DNA from: Jiella soli
GTDB taxonomy: Bacteria; Pseudomonadota; Alphaproteobacteria; Rhizobiales; Rhizobiaceae
Length of the DNA: 64,000 nt
Assembly: GCF_020615385.1 (NCBI RefSeq)
Contig: NZ_JAJAVB010000044.1
Span: forward strand, 1 to 64,000
Direction of reading: 5' to 3'
This document shows positions 20,865-30,599 of this stretch, piece after piece; the first letter of the stretch is position 1, and the number at the start of each line of letters is the position of its first letter. The notes under the pieces are model-generated. The model was not told the origin of the DNA, made no database searches, and saw nothing but the letters and a program-made list of their open reading frames with translations. The translations under genes were made by a program, and so were the position numbers.

Positions 20865-22898
20865 ATGACCGAGACTTCCGGAAACCGGCTCGGCGACGCC
20901 GTCAGCCCCTATCTGCAGCAGCACCGCGACAATCCCGTCCACTGGCGCGAATGGTCGGATCAGGTGCTGGAGGAGGCCAAGGCGCTCGACCGCCCGATCC
21001 TCCTCTCCGTCGGCTATGCCGCCTGCCATTGGTGCCATGTCATGGCGCATGAGAGCTTCGAGAACGAAGAGGTCGCCGCGGTGATGAACCGCCTCTTCGT
21101 CAACGTGAAGGTCGATCGCGAAGAGCGCCCGGACATCGACCATCTCTACATGACCGCCCTCCATGCGCTCGGCGAACAGGGCGGCTGGCCGATGACCATG
21201 TTTCTCACCCCGGACGGCAAGCCGTTCTTCGGCGGCACCTACTATCCGCGCGAGCCGCGCTATGGCCGGCCGGGGTTCGTGCAGGTGATGGAAGCGATCG
21301 CGGCCGCCTGGCGCGACCGGCGCGAGGAGATCATGACGAGTGCCGGCACGATCTCCGACCGGCTCGGGGAATTTCTCTCACGCTCGGACAAGGCCGGTCC
21401 CCTGAAGGTCTTCGACATCGCCGCCGCCGCGGAACGCATCGGCACGATGATGGACCCGGTTCGCGGCGGCATGCGCGGCGCGCCGAAATTCCCGAACGCG
21501 CCCTATATGGAAATCCTCGCCCGCTCGGCGCTGGAGGACGGGCGGGCCGCCCATCGCGACGCGTTCCTGAGGACCATCCGCTCGCTCTCCTGTGGCGGCA
21601 TATACGATCATCTCGGCGGCGGCCTGCATCGCTATTCGACCGACGATCGCTGGCTGGTGCCGCATTTCGAGAAGATGCTCTACGACAATGCGCAGTTCCT
21701 GCGGCATCTCTCCTGGGCCTTCCGGATGACGGGCGAACCCCTGTTCCGGACCCGGATCGCGGAGACGGTCGGCTGGCTGAAGCGCGAGATGCGCGTCGAA
21801 GGCGGAGGGCTCGCCGCCTCGCTCGACGCCGACAGTCCGGATGCGGACGGCCATCCGGAGGAGGGCGCCTATTACGTCTGGCGCGAGGACGAGATCGATT
21901 CGAGCCTCGGCGCGTCGGCTACCGCCTTCAAGCGGGTCTACGACGTCACGGCGCGCGGCAATTGGGAGGGCAAGGCGATCCTGCACCGGCTGCATCCCGG
22001 CGCACAGTCCTCCGATCCCGACTTCGCCGAGGAGCGCGCGGCGCTGCTCACCGTCCGTGAGGGCCGCGCCGCACCCGGCCGCGACGACAAGGTCCTCGCC
22101 GACTGGAACGGCATGGCGATCCGGGCGCTGACCGAGGTCTCGCGCTCGACCGGCAATGAAGAGGCGCTGGAACTCGCCAGGGACGCCTTCGGCTTCGTCA
22201 TGCGCGAGATGGTCGTCGACGGCCGGCTGCGGCACGCGGCGCGGGGCGGCCGGACCGCAGGCCTCGCTCTGTCGTCGGACTACGGCGCGCTCATCCAGGC
22301 CGCGGTCGCCCTCTTCGCCGCGACGCTGGACGGCGACTATCGCGACAAGGCCGAATGGCTGGCCGGCGAACTGACGCTCTGGCATGGCGATGGCGAGGGC
22401 GGCCATTTCATGACGGCATCCGATTCCAGCGATGTCCTCATCCGGCTGCGCGGCGATCAGGACGACGCCGTGCCGAGCGGCACCGCGTTCGTCATCGAGG
22501 GGCTGTCGATGCTCGCCCAGGCGACGGGGTCGATCGCGATCACCGAACATGCCGAGACCGCGGCGGCGCTGGCCGCCGGCCGGACCGGCGGTGAGGCCAC
22601 GGGATCTCCGGGCATTCTCGCCGCGACGGGACGCCTTCGCCGCGGCAGCGAGCTCGGCCTTTTCGGCTCCGCGGACGATGCCGCCTTTTCCGAGATGCTG
22701 GCGGCCGCTCATTCGCAGCTCGATCTCGACCGGCTCGACCTCGTGGCGGCCTCGGTCGACCTCCTGCCGCACGATCTGCCGCTCGCCTCGGTGCATCCGA
22801 CGCGCCTGCCGGCGGCCTTTGTCTGCGAAAGCCGCGTCTGCCGCGCGCCTGTCTACGAACCGGCCGCGCTGGCCGCCCTGCTCGACCGGGGGCCGTAA
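20865..22898 (+). CDS. YyaL/SSP411-type thioredoxin-domain protein (DUF255)
   Basis: A 677-aa two-domain protein. The N-terminal thioredoxin-like domain carries the conserved ACHWCHVM motif (Cys54, Cys57) and the SYLQQHxxNPVxW start typical of DUF255. The C-terminal part is an (alpha/alpha)6-type domain like N-acylglucosamine epimerases (HFEKMLYDNAQ, DADSPDADGHPEEGAYYVW, DDKVLADWNGMAI). The function of the family is not established. It is divergent from mnmE; the 188-bp spacer must hold both promoters. Confidence 0.92.
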   Translation: MTETSGNRLGDAVSPYLQQHRDNPVHWREWSDQVLEEAKALDRPILLSVGYAACHWCHVMAHESFENEEVAAVMNRLFVNVKVDREERPDIDHLYMTALHALGEQGGWPMTMFLTPDGKPFFGGTYYPREPRYGRPGFVQVMEAIAAAWRDRREEIMTSAGTISDRLGEFLSRSDKAGPLKVFDIAAAAERIGTMMDPVRGGMRGAPKFPNAPYMEILARSALEDGRAAHRDAFLRTIRSLSCGGIYDHLGGGLHRYSTDDRWLVPHFEKMLYDNAQFLRHLSWAFRMTGEPLFRTRIAETVGWLKREMRVEGGGLAASLDADSPDADGHPEEGAYYVWREDEIDSSLGASATAFKRVYDVTARGNWEGKAILHRLHPGAQSSDPDFAEERAALLTVREGRAAPGRDDKVLADWNGMAIRALTEVSRSTGNEEALELARDAFGFVMREMVVDGRLRHAARGGRTAGLALSSDYGALIQAAVALFAATLDGDYRDKAEWLAGELTLWHGDGEGGHFMTASDSSDVLIRLRGDQDDAVPSGTAFVIEGLSMLAQATGSIAITEHAETAAALAAGRTGGEATGSPGILAATGRLRRGSELGLFGSADDAAFSEMLAAAHSQLDLDRLDLVAASVDLLPHDLPLASVHPTRLPAAFVCESRVCRAPVYEPAALAALLDRGP

Positions 22899-22914
22899 GG
22901 CGCCTGCCGGCGCC

Positions 22915-23406
22915 TCAGCACACTGCGCCGACCGTCGCGCCGGTCGCACTTCTGAGCTGCAGCGGCACGACCTCGAAAACGTGGTTCGGCGTGCCGGCGG
23001 CGGCCCAGACGGTGGCGAACTGGAACAGGTCCTCGTCCATGATCACGACGAGGTCCGACGTCGCGCCGAGCGGCGAGACGCCGCCGATGGCAAAGCCCGT
23101 CGCCTCCCGCACGAAAGCGGCGTCGGGGCGCTCCAGTTCCTCCCCGGTCAGTTCCATCGTCCGCGTGGACTCCACGCGGTTGGCGCCCGAGACGAGAAGA
23201 AGAAAGGGCTTGCCGCTGTCCTTGCCGCGAAACACCAGCGACTTGACGATCTGGCCCACCTGCGCGCCCACGGCCTCCGCCGCTTCCTCGGCCGTCCTGG
23301 CACTCTTCTCGGTCTTCACGACCTTGATCTTGATGCCCTTTTCCTCGGCCGCAGCCTCGACCCGCTGAACGGCTGCGGGGTGATTCGTCGTGGCGTCGGA
23401 TGACAT
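22915..23406 (-). CDS. YbaK/EbsC-family aminoacyl-tRNA deacylase
   Basis: A 163-aa single-domain editing factor of the YbaK/ProX type, which hydrolyses misacylated tRNA such as Cys-tRNA-Pro. The family pattern is RTAEEAAEAVGAQVGQIVKSLVFRG (the IVKSL-V/L-F core with catalytic Lys), then ATGFAIGGVSPLG and the C-terminal NHVFEV segment. It is convergent with the YyaL gene. The next 200 bp (23407-23608) show no gene. Confidence 0.9.
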   Translation of the reverse strand: MSSDATTNHPAAVQRVEAAAEEKGIKIKVVKTEKSARTAEEAAEAVGAQVGQIVKSLVFRGKDSGKPFLLLVSGANRVESTRTMELTGEELERPDAAFVREATGFAIGGVSPLGATSDLVVIMDEDLFQFATVWAAAGTPNHVFEVVPLQLRSATGATVGAVC

Positions 23407-23608
23407 CGGGGAAAGACCTCGAACTCTCGTTGGTACACGTCACGTCTGGCACCCGGCTCGCCGGCCGTCAAATTCCCGCAGCAGTCTTTCGCCACCACTG
23501 GCGGCCGTCGGCTTCGGACCTGCGCTGGGGAGGCTGCAGGGCGGAAGACGGAGCACGATGGGATTGCACAGGGCACCGCGCCATGAGCCGCTGGGTACCT
23601 GCGGCATT

Positions 23609-25060
23609 TCAAGCGTCCATGTGGATCGTGGTCCCGATCTCTCCATTCAAGAGCCGCTTGAGATGAAAGCTGCAGAGTCGATCGTCCGGCCGTTTTCCGA
23701 CCTCGGCGGCGAAGGCTCCCATGGCGCCTGGGTCGCCGCCGCGCAGCTTCTCGAAGGCGGCGACGTAGCCGTCCAGCGACGCCGCCATGTCATCGCCCGG
23801 CGATTGCGGCTCGTAGGCGCGCAGCGGCTCGCTCCGGCCCTTCAGAAGGAGATCGCCGATCGGGCGCCAACGAAACGACGCCAGGCCCTCGGCCACCGCA
23901 GAACTCGCGCAGATGCGGGTGCCGAGCCGCTTGTTGGCCACTTCGAGACGCGCCGCGACATTGATCGTGTCACCATAGGCGGAGTAGTCGAAGATCCGAC
24001 CGCCGCCGAAATTCCCCACGATCGCCGGACCCGAATGAATGCCGATGCGGGTGGCACCAAGCGCCACGCCCCTCGCCCGCCAGGTTTCCCGCAGCTCTTC
24101 CGAGAACCGGTCCAGAGCAAGCGCACAAAGAACGGCTCGCTCGGAGTGGTCGGCCTGCTCGTCCGGGGCGCCGAAGAGAATATGCAGGGCATCGCCGACA
24201 ATCTTGGCGACGGTTCCCTCATGCGCAAAGACGATCGCCGTCATCGCGGCGAGATAGGCGTTCAGGAGTTCGCCGAGCACCGCGGGGTCCATCCGTTCCA
24301 CGAGGGCGGTAAACCCTGCCACATCGGTGAACACCACGGAAATCTCCCGGCGCTTCGCCGAAAGCTCCTTCATGCCGGCATCGTTCGCCAGGCGCGCGGC
24401 CAGGCCCGGCGAGAAGTAGCGCGAAAGGACTTCCCGGTTGCGCGCCTCCAATTCCCTGATCAGACGGGTGTTTTCGATAGCGATCACGGCCTGATCCGCG
24501 AATGTCTCGACAAGAGCCACTTGCCGGTCGGTGAACGCACGGGGCTCCGGCCGAGAGAGCGAAATCACGCCGATCACGGCTCCGCGTTGCTTGAGCGGCA
24601 CCGCCAGACCGCCGCGATAGACGCCGAGCTGGTGTCCCGAAAGCGTCCGGAAGCGCGGATCCGTCAGGATGTCTGCCACGTTGAGAACTTCGCCGGTGAA
24701 GGCCGCACGGCCCGACACCGTCGTGGCGTCCGGAGAAGGCTCGATCGCAAGGTTTTGGGCGAATGCCACCCATTCCGCGGGATAATTGACATGCGCCGCG
24801 AGATAGAGATCGGCGCCGCGCTTCAGCCAAACGACCCCGCGCGTCGCCTCACACAACTCTATTGCCAATTCGACGAGAGTCGTGAGGATAGCATCGAGAT
24901 CGAAAGCCGACCCGCTGATGAGCCTGAGGACCTCGGCCGTCGCCTTCTGCTGCGCGAGAACGTCACGAAGCTCTGCAGCCGCCGAATGCGCCTCGGACGA
25001 CAGCTCGGCGGGACGTCGGAAATCCTCCGACCGCTCCCCGATGTTCCGTGAATCGTCCAT
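23609..25060 (-). CDS. GAF-domain adenylate/guanylate cyclase (class III)
   Basis: A 483-aa soluble cyclase. A short helix (about residues 25-45) leads to a GAF sensor domain (about 45-200: LDAILTTLVELAIELCEATRG ... VGVISLSRPEPRAF). A signalling helix precedes a class III nucleotide cyclase domain (about 240-400). Both metal-binding aspartates are present (VVFTDVAGFT and VGDALHILFG), as is GDTINVAARLE in the base-recognition region, so it should be catalytically active. The product (cAMP or cGMP) and the GAF ligand are unknown. It has no membrane segment and lies downstream of the rho terminator. Confidence 0.88.
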   Translation of the reverse strand: MDDSRNIGERSEDFRRPAELSSEAHSAAAELRDVLAQQKATAEVLRLISGSAFDLDAILTTLVELAIELCEATRGVVWLKRGADLYLAAHVNYPAEWVAFAQNLAIEPSPDATTVSGRAAFTGEVLNVADILTDPRFRTLSGHQLGVYRGGLAVPLKQRGAVIGVISLSRPEPRAFTDRQVALVETFADQAVIAIENTRLIRELEARNREVLSRYFSPGLAARLANDAGMKELSAKRREISVVFTDVAGFTALVERMDPAVLGELLNAYLAAMTAIVFAHEGTVAKIVGDALHILFGAPDEQADHSERAVLCALALDRFSEELRETWRARGVALGATRIGIHSGPAIVGNFGGGRIFDYSAYGDTINVAARLEVANKRLGTRICASSAVAEGLASFRWRPIGDLLLKGRSEPLRAYEPQSPGDDMAASLDGYVAAFEKLRGGDPGAMGAFAAEVGKRPDDRLCSFHLKRLLNGEIGTTIHMDA

Positions 25061-25137
25061 GACCGAGAGGCCTCGATTGGCGGCAGAGCTGCGACAATGT
25101 TCCCGCCTCGGACGGGAGTCCAGTCTTCACAACGAGA

Positions 25138-25163
25138 AAAGGGGCCCACGAAGGAGCCCCTTT
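25138..25163 (-). terminator. Intrinsic terminator of rho
   Basis: An 8-bp stem AAAGGGGC / GCCCCTTT (25156-25163 with 25138-25145) is followed on the minus strand by TTTTCTCG. It lies about 70 bp past the rho stop and separates rho from the cyclase gene. Confidence 0.75.
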
Positions 25164-25230
25164 AGGAAAGCAACGAGCGTGACAGGCAGAACCGCCGCCT
25201 CGGCCCGGCCGGTGCCGAGCCGCTGCCGCC

Positions 25231-26490
25231 TCAGGTGTTCATCGAATCGAAGAATTCGGCGTTCGACTTGGTCTGCTTGAGCTTGTCGTTGAGGAATTCG
25301 ATCGCATCGGTCGTGCCCATCGGCGCGAGGATGCGGCGCAGGACGAAGATCTTCTGCAGCTCCTGCCGCGGGACCAGGAGGTCCTCCTTGCGCGTGCCGG
25401 ACTTGAGGATGTCCATCGCCGGATAGGTCCGCTTGTCGGCGACCTTGCGGTCGAGCACGATCTCGGAATTGCCGGTGCCCTTGAACTCCTCGAAGATCAC
25501 CTCGTCCATGCGGCTGCCGGTGTCGATCAGCGCCGTCGCGATGATCGTCAGCGAACCGCCTTCCTCGATGTTGCGCGCCGCGCCGAAGAAGCGCTTCGGG
25601 CGCTGCAGGGCGTTGGCGTCGACACCGCCGGTAAGCACCTTACCGGAGGAGGGCACGGTCGTGTTGTAGGCTCTGCCGAGGCGGGTGATGGAATCGAGCA
25701 GGATGACGACGTCCCGGCCGTGCTCGACGAGGCGCTTGGCCTTTTCGATCACCATTTCCGCGACCTGCACGTGGCGCGTCGCCGGCTCGTCGAAGGTTGA
25801 GGAGACGACCTCGCCCTTCACCGAGCGCTGCATGTCGGTGACTTCCTCGGGCCGCTCGTCGATCAAAAGCACGATGAGGTAGCACTCTGGATGATTGGCG
25901 GTGATCGAATGCGCGATATTCTGCAGGAGCACCGTCTTGCCGGTGCGCGGCGGCGCCACGATCAGCCCGCGCTGGCCCTTGCCGAGCGGCGCGACGAGGT
26001 CGATGACCCGCGCCGACATGTCCTTCTTCGAGGTCGGATCCTCGAGTTCCATCTTGAACCGCTCGTTCGGGTAGAGCGGCGTCAGATTGTCGAAATGGCT
26101 CTTGTACCGGATCTTCTCGGGGTCGTCGAAGTTGATCGTGTTGACCTTCAGAAGAGCGAAGTATCGTTCGCCTTCCTTAGGGCTGCGGATTGGGCCTTCG
26201 ACCGTATCGCCGGTCTTCAGCTGGAACTTGCGGATCTGCGAGGGCGAGACGTAGATGTCGTCGGGGCCGGGCAGATAGTTCGCCTCGGGCGAGCGCAGGA
26301 AGGCGAAACCGTCCTGCAGGATCTCAACGACGCCTTCGCCGATGATCTCCACCTCTTGCGCCGCGAGCTGCTTCAAGATGGCGAACAGCAGTTCCTGTTT
26401 GCGCAGAACCGAAGCGTTCTCGACCTCGTTCTCTTCGGCGAACGCGATCAGTTCGGGTGCGCTCTTGTTCTTCAGGTCCTGAAGTTTCAT
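25231..26490 (-). CDS. rho: Transcription termination factor Rho
   Basis: A 419-aa hexameric RNA helicase-translocase. It has the N-terminal [14 protein letters not shown] helix bundle, the RNA-binding cold-shock-like domain ([36 protein letters not shown]), Walker A in [11 protein letters not shown], and the Q-loop/R-loop regions ([21 protein letters not shown]). The start at 26490 matches the family; a 43-codon in-frame upstream extension is rejected. The 5' leader to 26640 may carry the autogenous control usual for rho, but no structure is obvious. Confidence 0.98.
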   Translation of the reverse strand: MKLQDLKNKSAPELIAFAEENEVENASVLRKQELLFAILKQLAAQEVEIIGEGVVEILQDGFAFLRSPEANYLPGPDDIYVSPSQIRKFQLKTGDTVEGPIRSPKEGERYFALLKVNTINFDDPEKIRYKSHFDNLTPLYPNERFKMELEDPTSKKDMSARVIDLVAPLGKGQRGLIVAPPRTGKTVLLQNIAHSITANHPECYLIVLLIDERPEEVTDMQRSVKGEVVSSTFDEPATRHVQVAEMVIEKAKRLVEHGRDVVILLDSITRLGRAYNTTVPSSGKVLTGGVDANALQRPKRFFGAARNIEEGGSLTIIATALIDTGSRMDEVIFEEFKGTGNSEIVLDRKVADKRTYPAMDILKSGTRKEDLLVPRQELQKIFVLRRILAPMGTTDAIEFLNDKLKQTKSNAEFFDSMNT

Positions 26491-26701
26491 GCGGGATGTG
26501 GCTCTTTGGCTGAGGTCCGAACCGAAAATGTCGGACGAGGCGGGGAAGGTCTGAGAAAACGCTTCAGCCGTAAACTTGCGATGGGATTCGGCAAGTCGGG
26601 CGCGACGGCAATGCCGCACGGCGCCCTGGTAGGCGGGATGCTTTAATCCAGATAGCCATATCCCTGCGCCAGCGCAAGAGGGTTCCGCTTCCGCCTAAGG
26701 T

Positions 26702-26790
26702 CATCGGTCCGGAATGCGGGAACCGGTCTTCGAAAAATCCGATGCGTAACCAATCGCTTGAAGCATAGGACCCGATTTTGAAACCGGGTC
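26702..26790. repeat. Rhizobial-type palindromic intergenic repeat (degenerate copy)
   Basis: The interval between rho and gntP (26491-26861) has no gene but carries two inverted repeats in tandem: CATCGG...CCGATG (26702-26707 / 26739-26744), enclosing a GGGAACCGGTCTTCGAAAAA-like stretch, and GACCCG...CGGGTC (26769-26774 / 26785-26790). The wording (GGGAACCGG..TTCGAAAA, GAAGCATAGG) recalls repetitive extragenic elements common in Rhizobiales genomes. A related palindrome is at 54.67 kb. Confidence 0.5.
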
Positions 26791-26861
26791 TTATCAATCA
26801 AAATCATCGCAAGGCGGCGCGCTTCGAAAAATGGCGCGCCACGCGTGTCCGGTTTGCCCGC

Positions 26862-28247
26862 TCAGCTCGACAGGACGAAGATCGCGCAGGCGAAGGCGAA
26901 GCTGACGAGGCCGATCAGCGTCTCCATCACGGTCCAGGTCTTCAGCGTCGTCTTGACGTCCATGTCCATGAACCGGCCGACGAGCCAGAAGCCGGAATCG
27001 TTGACATGGCTGAGTGCCAGCGAACCCGCCGCGAGTGCGATGACCACGGCGGTGAGCGGGATGCCCTCGATGCCCTGCGCCGCGACGGCCGGCTGGATCA
27101 GCCCGGCCGAGGTGATCAGCGCGACGGTCGCCGACCCTTGCGCGACGCGCAGCGCCAGCGCGATGACGAAGCCCGAAACGATCAGGGGCAGGCCGACGCC
27201 TTCGAGGCTCGAGGCGAGCGCGTCGCCGATACCCGTTGCCCGGAGGACGCCGCCGAACATGCCGCCCGCGCCGGTGATCAGGATGATGGCGCAGACCGGG
27301 CCGAGCGCCTCGTCGAGGAGCGATTCCACCCGCAGCCGCTCGATGCCGCGGCGCGAGCCGAGGACATAGCTCGCGACGAGAACCGCGACCATCAGCGCGA
27401 TCGGGGTCGCGCCGAGCGCGCGGCCAACCTTGTACCAGCCGGCTTCGCCATTCACCCAGCCGACCGCCCGGGCCGCGTCGAGCCCAGTGTTCATGAAGAT
27501 GATGGCGAGCGGCAGGAGGAGGAGCAGGATCACGGTCGAGGGCGAGGGCGGATTGGCGACATCCTCCTCCTGGCGGCCGCCGGCAAGAATGTCCGGCACC
27601 GGCAGGACGAAGGCCTTCCCGGCCCACAGGCTGAAGAGATAGGAGGCGACGAACCAGGTGATGACGGCGACGACCAGGCCGACGAGGGTCAGGAGGCCGA
27701 TATCGGCGCCGAGGAGTTCGGCGCTGGCCACCGGGCCCGGATGCGGCGCGACGAAGGCGTGCATGCAAGAGAAGGCGCCTGCGACCGGCAGGCCGTATTT
27801 CAGCACGCCGCCGCCGAGCCGCCGCGCCACCGAGAAGACGATTGGCAGCATGACGACGAGGCCGGCGTCGAAGAAGATCGGAAAGCCGAAGATCAGGGAG
27901 GCAATGCCGAGCGCGAGCGGCGCGCGCTCCTCGCCGAACTTTTCGATCAGCGCGTCGGAGAGCGCCTGCGCGCCGCCAGAGACCTCGACGAGGCGCCCCA
28001 GCATGGCGCCGAAGCCGACGAGGAGGGCGACGCTGGCCAGCGTCGAGCCGAAGCCCTTCGACAGCGTGTCGATGATTGCGCTGGCCGGCAGCCCCGCGAC
28101 GAAGGCTGTGATCAGGCTGACCAGGACGAGGGCGATGAAGGCGTGGATACGAAACTGGATGATCAGGACGAGGAGGAGCGCGATCGCTCCGGCGGCGATG
28201 GCGAGCAGGGGCCCAGCCCCGAGGGTCTGTTGGAATCCGTCAGGCAC
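26862..28247 (-). CDS. gntP: Gluconate permease, GntP family
   Basis: A 461-aa inner-membrane proton symporter with about 12-14 hydrophobic helices, for gluconate or a related sugar acid. Conserved parts are LLVGFGAMLGRLVEVSGGAQ, GFPIFFDAGLVVMLPI, PHPGPVASAELLGADIG and HVNDSGFWLVGRFM. The start codon is GTG (28247) with GGAGA seven bases upstream. It follows the kinase gene by 60 bp, forming a two-gene gluconate uptake and phosphorylation operon. Confidence 0.95.
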   Translation of the reverse strand: MPDGFQQTLGAGPLLAIAAGAIALLLVLIIQFRIHAFIALVLVSLITAFVAGLPASAIIDTLSKGFGSTLASVALLVGFGAMLGRLVEVSGGAQALSDALIEKFGEERAPLALGIASLIFGFPIFFDAGLVVMLPIVFSVARRLGGGVLKYGLPVAGAFSCMHAFVAPHPGPVASAELLGADIGLLTLVGLVVAVITWFVASYLFSLWAGKAFVLPVPDILAGGRQEEDVANPPSPSTVILLLLLPLAIIFMNTGLDAARAVGWVNGEAGWYKVGRALGATPIALMVAVLVASYVLGSRRGIERLRVESLLDEALGPVCAIILITGAGGMFGGVLRATGIGDALASSLEGVGLPLIVSGFVIALALRVAQGSATVALITSAGLIQPAVAAQGIEGIPLTAVVIALAAGSLALSHVNDSGFWLVGRFMDMDVKTTLKTWTVMETLIGLVSFAFACAIFVLSS

Positions 28248-28307
28248 GCGAGCGTCTCCAATTGAAGTTTCGCATCCGAACCGCAGGCCGCGGCTCGTGG
28301 TCCGGGA

Positions 28308-28820
28308 TCAGTCGATGCCGAGATCTTTCAAGACGGTCGCAACGACCTCCTCGGGCGGCATCGAGACGGTGACGTTCACCCCGTCCTCGTCCGGCTGCAG
28401 CGGTTCGAAATCGGCAAATTGCGATTTGAGGAGCGAGGCCGGCATGAAATGGCCCTTGCGATGGGCGAGCCGCCCCGCGACGAGCTCCGGATCGGCGACG
28501 AGCGAGACGAAGCGCACCCGCGCGTGAGCCTCCCGCAGGACGTCTCTGTAGCGGCGCTTGAGAGCCGAGCAGGTGAGGACGGTGGAGCGGCCGGATTCGG
28601 CCTCGCAGGTGATCCAGTCGCGGATCGCCGCCAGCCAGGGAGCCCGGTCCTCATCGTTCAGCGGCGTCCCGCTGGTCATCTTCTCGATATTGGCAGGCGG
28701 ATGGAACTGGTCGGCTTCCGCGAAGGGCCAGCCGAGATGGGCTGCGAGACCTTCGGCCGTGGTCGTCTTGCCGACCCCCGACGGGCCCATCACCACCAAT
28801 GCCATCGTCTCGTCCGCCAT
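28308..28820 (-). CDS. gntK: Gluconokinase
   Basis: A 170-aa P-loop kinase that converts gluconate to 6-phosphogluconate for the Entner-Doudoroff or pentose phosphate pathway. Walker A is GPSGVGKTT; ADQFHPPANIEKMTSGTPLNDEDRAPWL and CSALKRRYRDVLR are family signatures, with GHFMPASLLKSQFADFEPL near the end. The ATG at 28820 is chosen because AGGAG lies six bases upstream. It is the first gene of the gntK-gntP operon. Confidence 0.95.
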   Translation of the reverse strand: MADETMALVVMGPSGVGKTTTAEGLAAHLGWPFAEADQFHPPANIEKMTSGTPLNDEDRAPWLAAIRDWITCEAESGRSTVLTCSALKRRYRDVLREAHARVRFVSLVADPELVAGRLAHRKGHFMPASLLKSQFADFEPLQPDEDGVNVTVSMPPEEVVATVLKDLGID

Positions 28821-28974
28821 GTCACGCTCCTCGCCCGCTCCGCCATCGCCGCGCGGCAATCGATGAGGGCAAACTAGGGTGGCGGGGCGGCGATGCCATC
28901 GCTAAGGCCGCTCCTTCGGCGAGGCCTGCGTCGATGGCGGCCGCCAGTCCCCTCCAAAGCGGCTTTCCGATGGA

Positions 28975-29478
28975 TCAGAACGGCTTGACGACGACGAGAA
29001 CGATGATGAGCGCGAGCAGGACCGCCGGCACCTCGTTGAGGATGCGCCAGTAGCGCGAGGACTTCGTGTTGCGGTCCTCGGCGAAGCGCCGCACGCCCGC
29101 CGACAACATGCCGTGAATGCCGGACAGGACCACTACCAGCAGGATCTTGGCGTGGAGCCAGCTGTTGCCGGGCGTGAACCAGTCGCCCTGCACCGCGAGC
29201 CAGACGCCGGCGACCCAGGTGGCGATCATCGAGGGATTGATGATCCCCTTCAGGAGCCGCCGCTCCATCACCTTGAAGGTCTCGGATTGCGGCGTCTTCG
29301 GCCCCGCCTCGGCGTGGTAGACGAACAGCCGCGGCAGATAGAGCATTCCGGCCATCCAGGCGATCACCGCGAAAATGTGGATGGACTTGATCCAGAGATA
29401 GCCGGAGGCCGGGACCAGGACGAAGAGGAGCGCCGCGATCACGAGGGTGACGGCAAGGGCGATCATCGCATTCTTCAT
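28975..29478 (-). CDS. hemJ: Protoporphyrinogen oxidase HemJ
   Basis: A four-helix membrane protein (about 167 aa, UPF0093/HemJ) that oxidises protoporphyrinogen IX in haem synthesis. The signature WIKSIHIFAVIAWMAGMLYLPRLFVYH includes the conserved His residues; RRLLKGIINPSMIATW and WLHAKILLVVVLSGIHGM follow. The start is uncertain: ATG 29478 is chosen, while an in-frame TTG at 29556 would add 26 residues. It sits 88 bp downstream of hemE, so the two haem genes are probably cotranscribed. Confidence 0.9.
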   Translation of the reverse strand: MKNAMIALAVTLVIAALLFVLVPASGYLWIKSIHIFAVIAWMAGMLYLPRLFVYHAEAGPKTPQSETFKVMERRLLKGIINPSMIATWVAGVWLAVQGDWFTPGNSWLHAKILLVVVLSGIHGMLSAGVRRFAEDRNTKSSRYWRILNEVPAVLLALIIVLVVVKPF

Positions 29479-29566
29479 GGCATGTCGATCCAGCTTCGGC
29501 AGGAATTGCGGGCGGTTGCGGCAAGGCGCCGCGGCCCAGTCGGGATGATCGGTCAAGCGCGGCCGG

Positions 29567-30586
29567 TCAGCCGCGAACCCGCTTCAGGAGCGCCTCGACA
29601 TTCGCGATCGGGGCATCCGGGGTGATGCCGTGGCCGAGGTTGAAGATCAAGGGGCCGTCGCCAAGCGCCTCGAGAATCCGGTCGACGCCCTCCTCGAGCG
29701 CCCGCCCGCCGGCGATCAGCCGGAGCGGATCGAGATTGCCCTGGACGGCGCCCTCGCTCTGGAGCGCCTTGGCCTGGCTCCAGGGCACCGACCAGTCCAG
29801 TCCGACGGCGTCGACCAGGGTCTTCTGGCGGTAGGTCGACAAAAGCGCGCCGGCCCCCTTGGCGAAGCCGATGATCTTGGCGCCGGGAACGGCGGCCCGG
29901 ACCTTGTCCACCATGCGTCGGACCGGCGCGACCGCATAGGCCTCGAAGGACGCCTCGTCGAGGACGCCCGCCCAGGAATCGAAGATCTGCACGCAGTCGG
30001 CGCCGGCCTGGAGCTGGCGGATCAGATAATCGGCGCTCATCTCGGCGAGGAGGAAGAGCAGCCGCTCCATCTCCTCCGGATGGCGGTAGCCGAATAGCCG
30101 CGCCGGCGCCTGGTCCGGCGTGCCATGGCCGGCGATCATGTAGGTCGCGACCGTCCACGGTGCGCCGCAGAAGCCGATCAGCGCGGTCTCGTCCGGCAAT
30201 TCGGAGCGCAGCCGTCCGACCGTCGCGATCACCGGTGCGAGATGCGTCTCGGCGTTGCTCGGATCGAGGCGGTCGATCTCTTCGACCTGCAACGGCCTCA
30301 GCTGCGGTCCCTCGCCCTTCACGAAGGCGAGGTTGCGGTTCAAGGCGTCGGGAATGACGAGGATATCGGAGAACAGGATCGCCGCATCGAAGCCGAAGCG
30401 GCGGATTGGCTGGAGGGTAACCTCGGTGGCGAAGTCGGGATCGTAGCACAAATCGAGAAAGCCGCCTGCCTTCGCCCTGATCTCGCGATATTCGGGAAGA
30501 TAACGGCCCGCCTGCCGCATGAGCCAGACCGGAGGCGGTGATACCGTCTCGCCTTCGAGGACACGGATCAGTTTGCGCGATGCCAT
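29567..30586 (-). CDS. hemE: Uroporphyrinogen decarboxylase
   Basis: A 339-aa enzyme converting uroporphyrinogen III to coproporphyrinogen III. The N-terminal signature [17 protein letters not shown] contains the catalytic-site arginines, and [11 protein letters not shown] with IFDSWAG, GFAKGAG and NLGHGI are further family motifs. ATG 30586 gives the usual family N terminus (RKLIRVLEG). It borders the candidate origin, as hemE does in Caulobacter and many Rhizobiales. Confidence 0.97.
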   Translation of the reverse strand: MASRKLIRVLEGETVSPPPVWLMRQAGRYLPEYREIRAKAGGFLDLCYDPDFATEVTLQPIRRFGFDAAILFSDILVIPDALNRNLAFVKGEGPQLRPLQVEEIDRLDPSNAETHLAPVIATVGRLRSELPDETALIGFCGAPWTVATYMIAGHGTPDQAPARLFGYRHPEEMERLLFLLAEMSADYLIRQLQAGADCVQIFDSWAGVLDEASFEAYAVAPVRRMVDKVRAAVPGAKIIGFAKGAGALLSTYRQKTLVDAVGLDWSVPWSQAKALQSEGAVQGNLDPLRLIAGGRALEEGVDRILEALGDGPLIFNLGHGITPDAPIANVEALLKRVRG

Positions 30587-30599
30587 CGGGCCGGGCTCC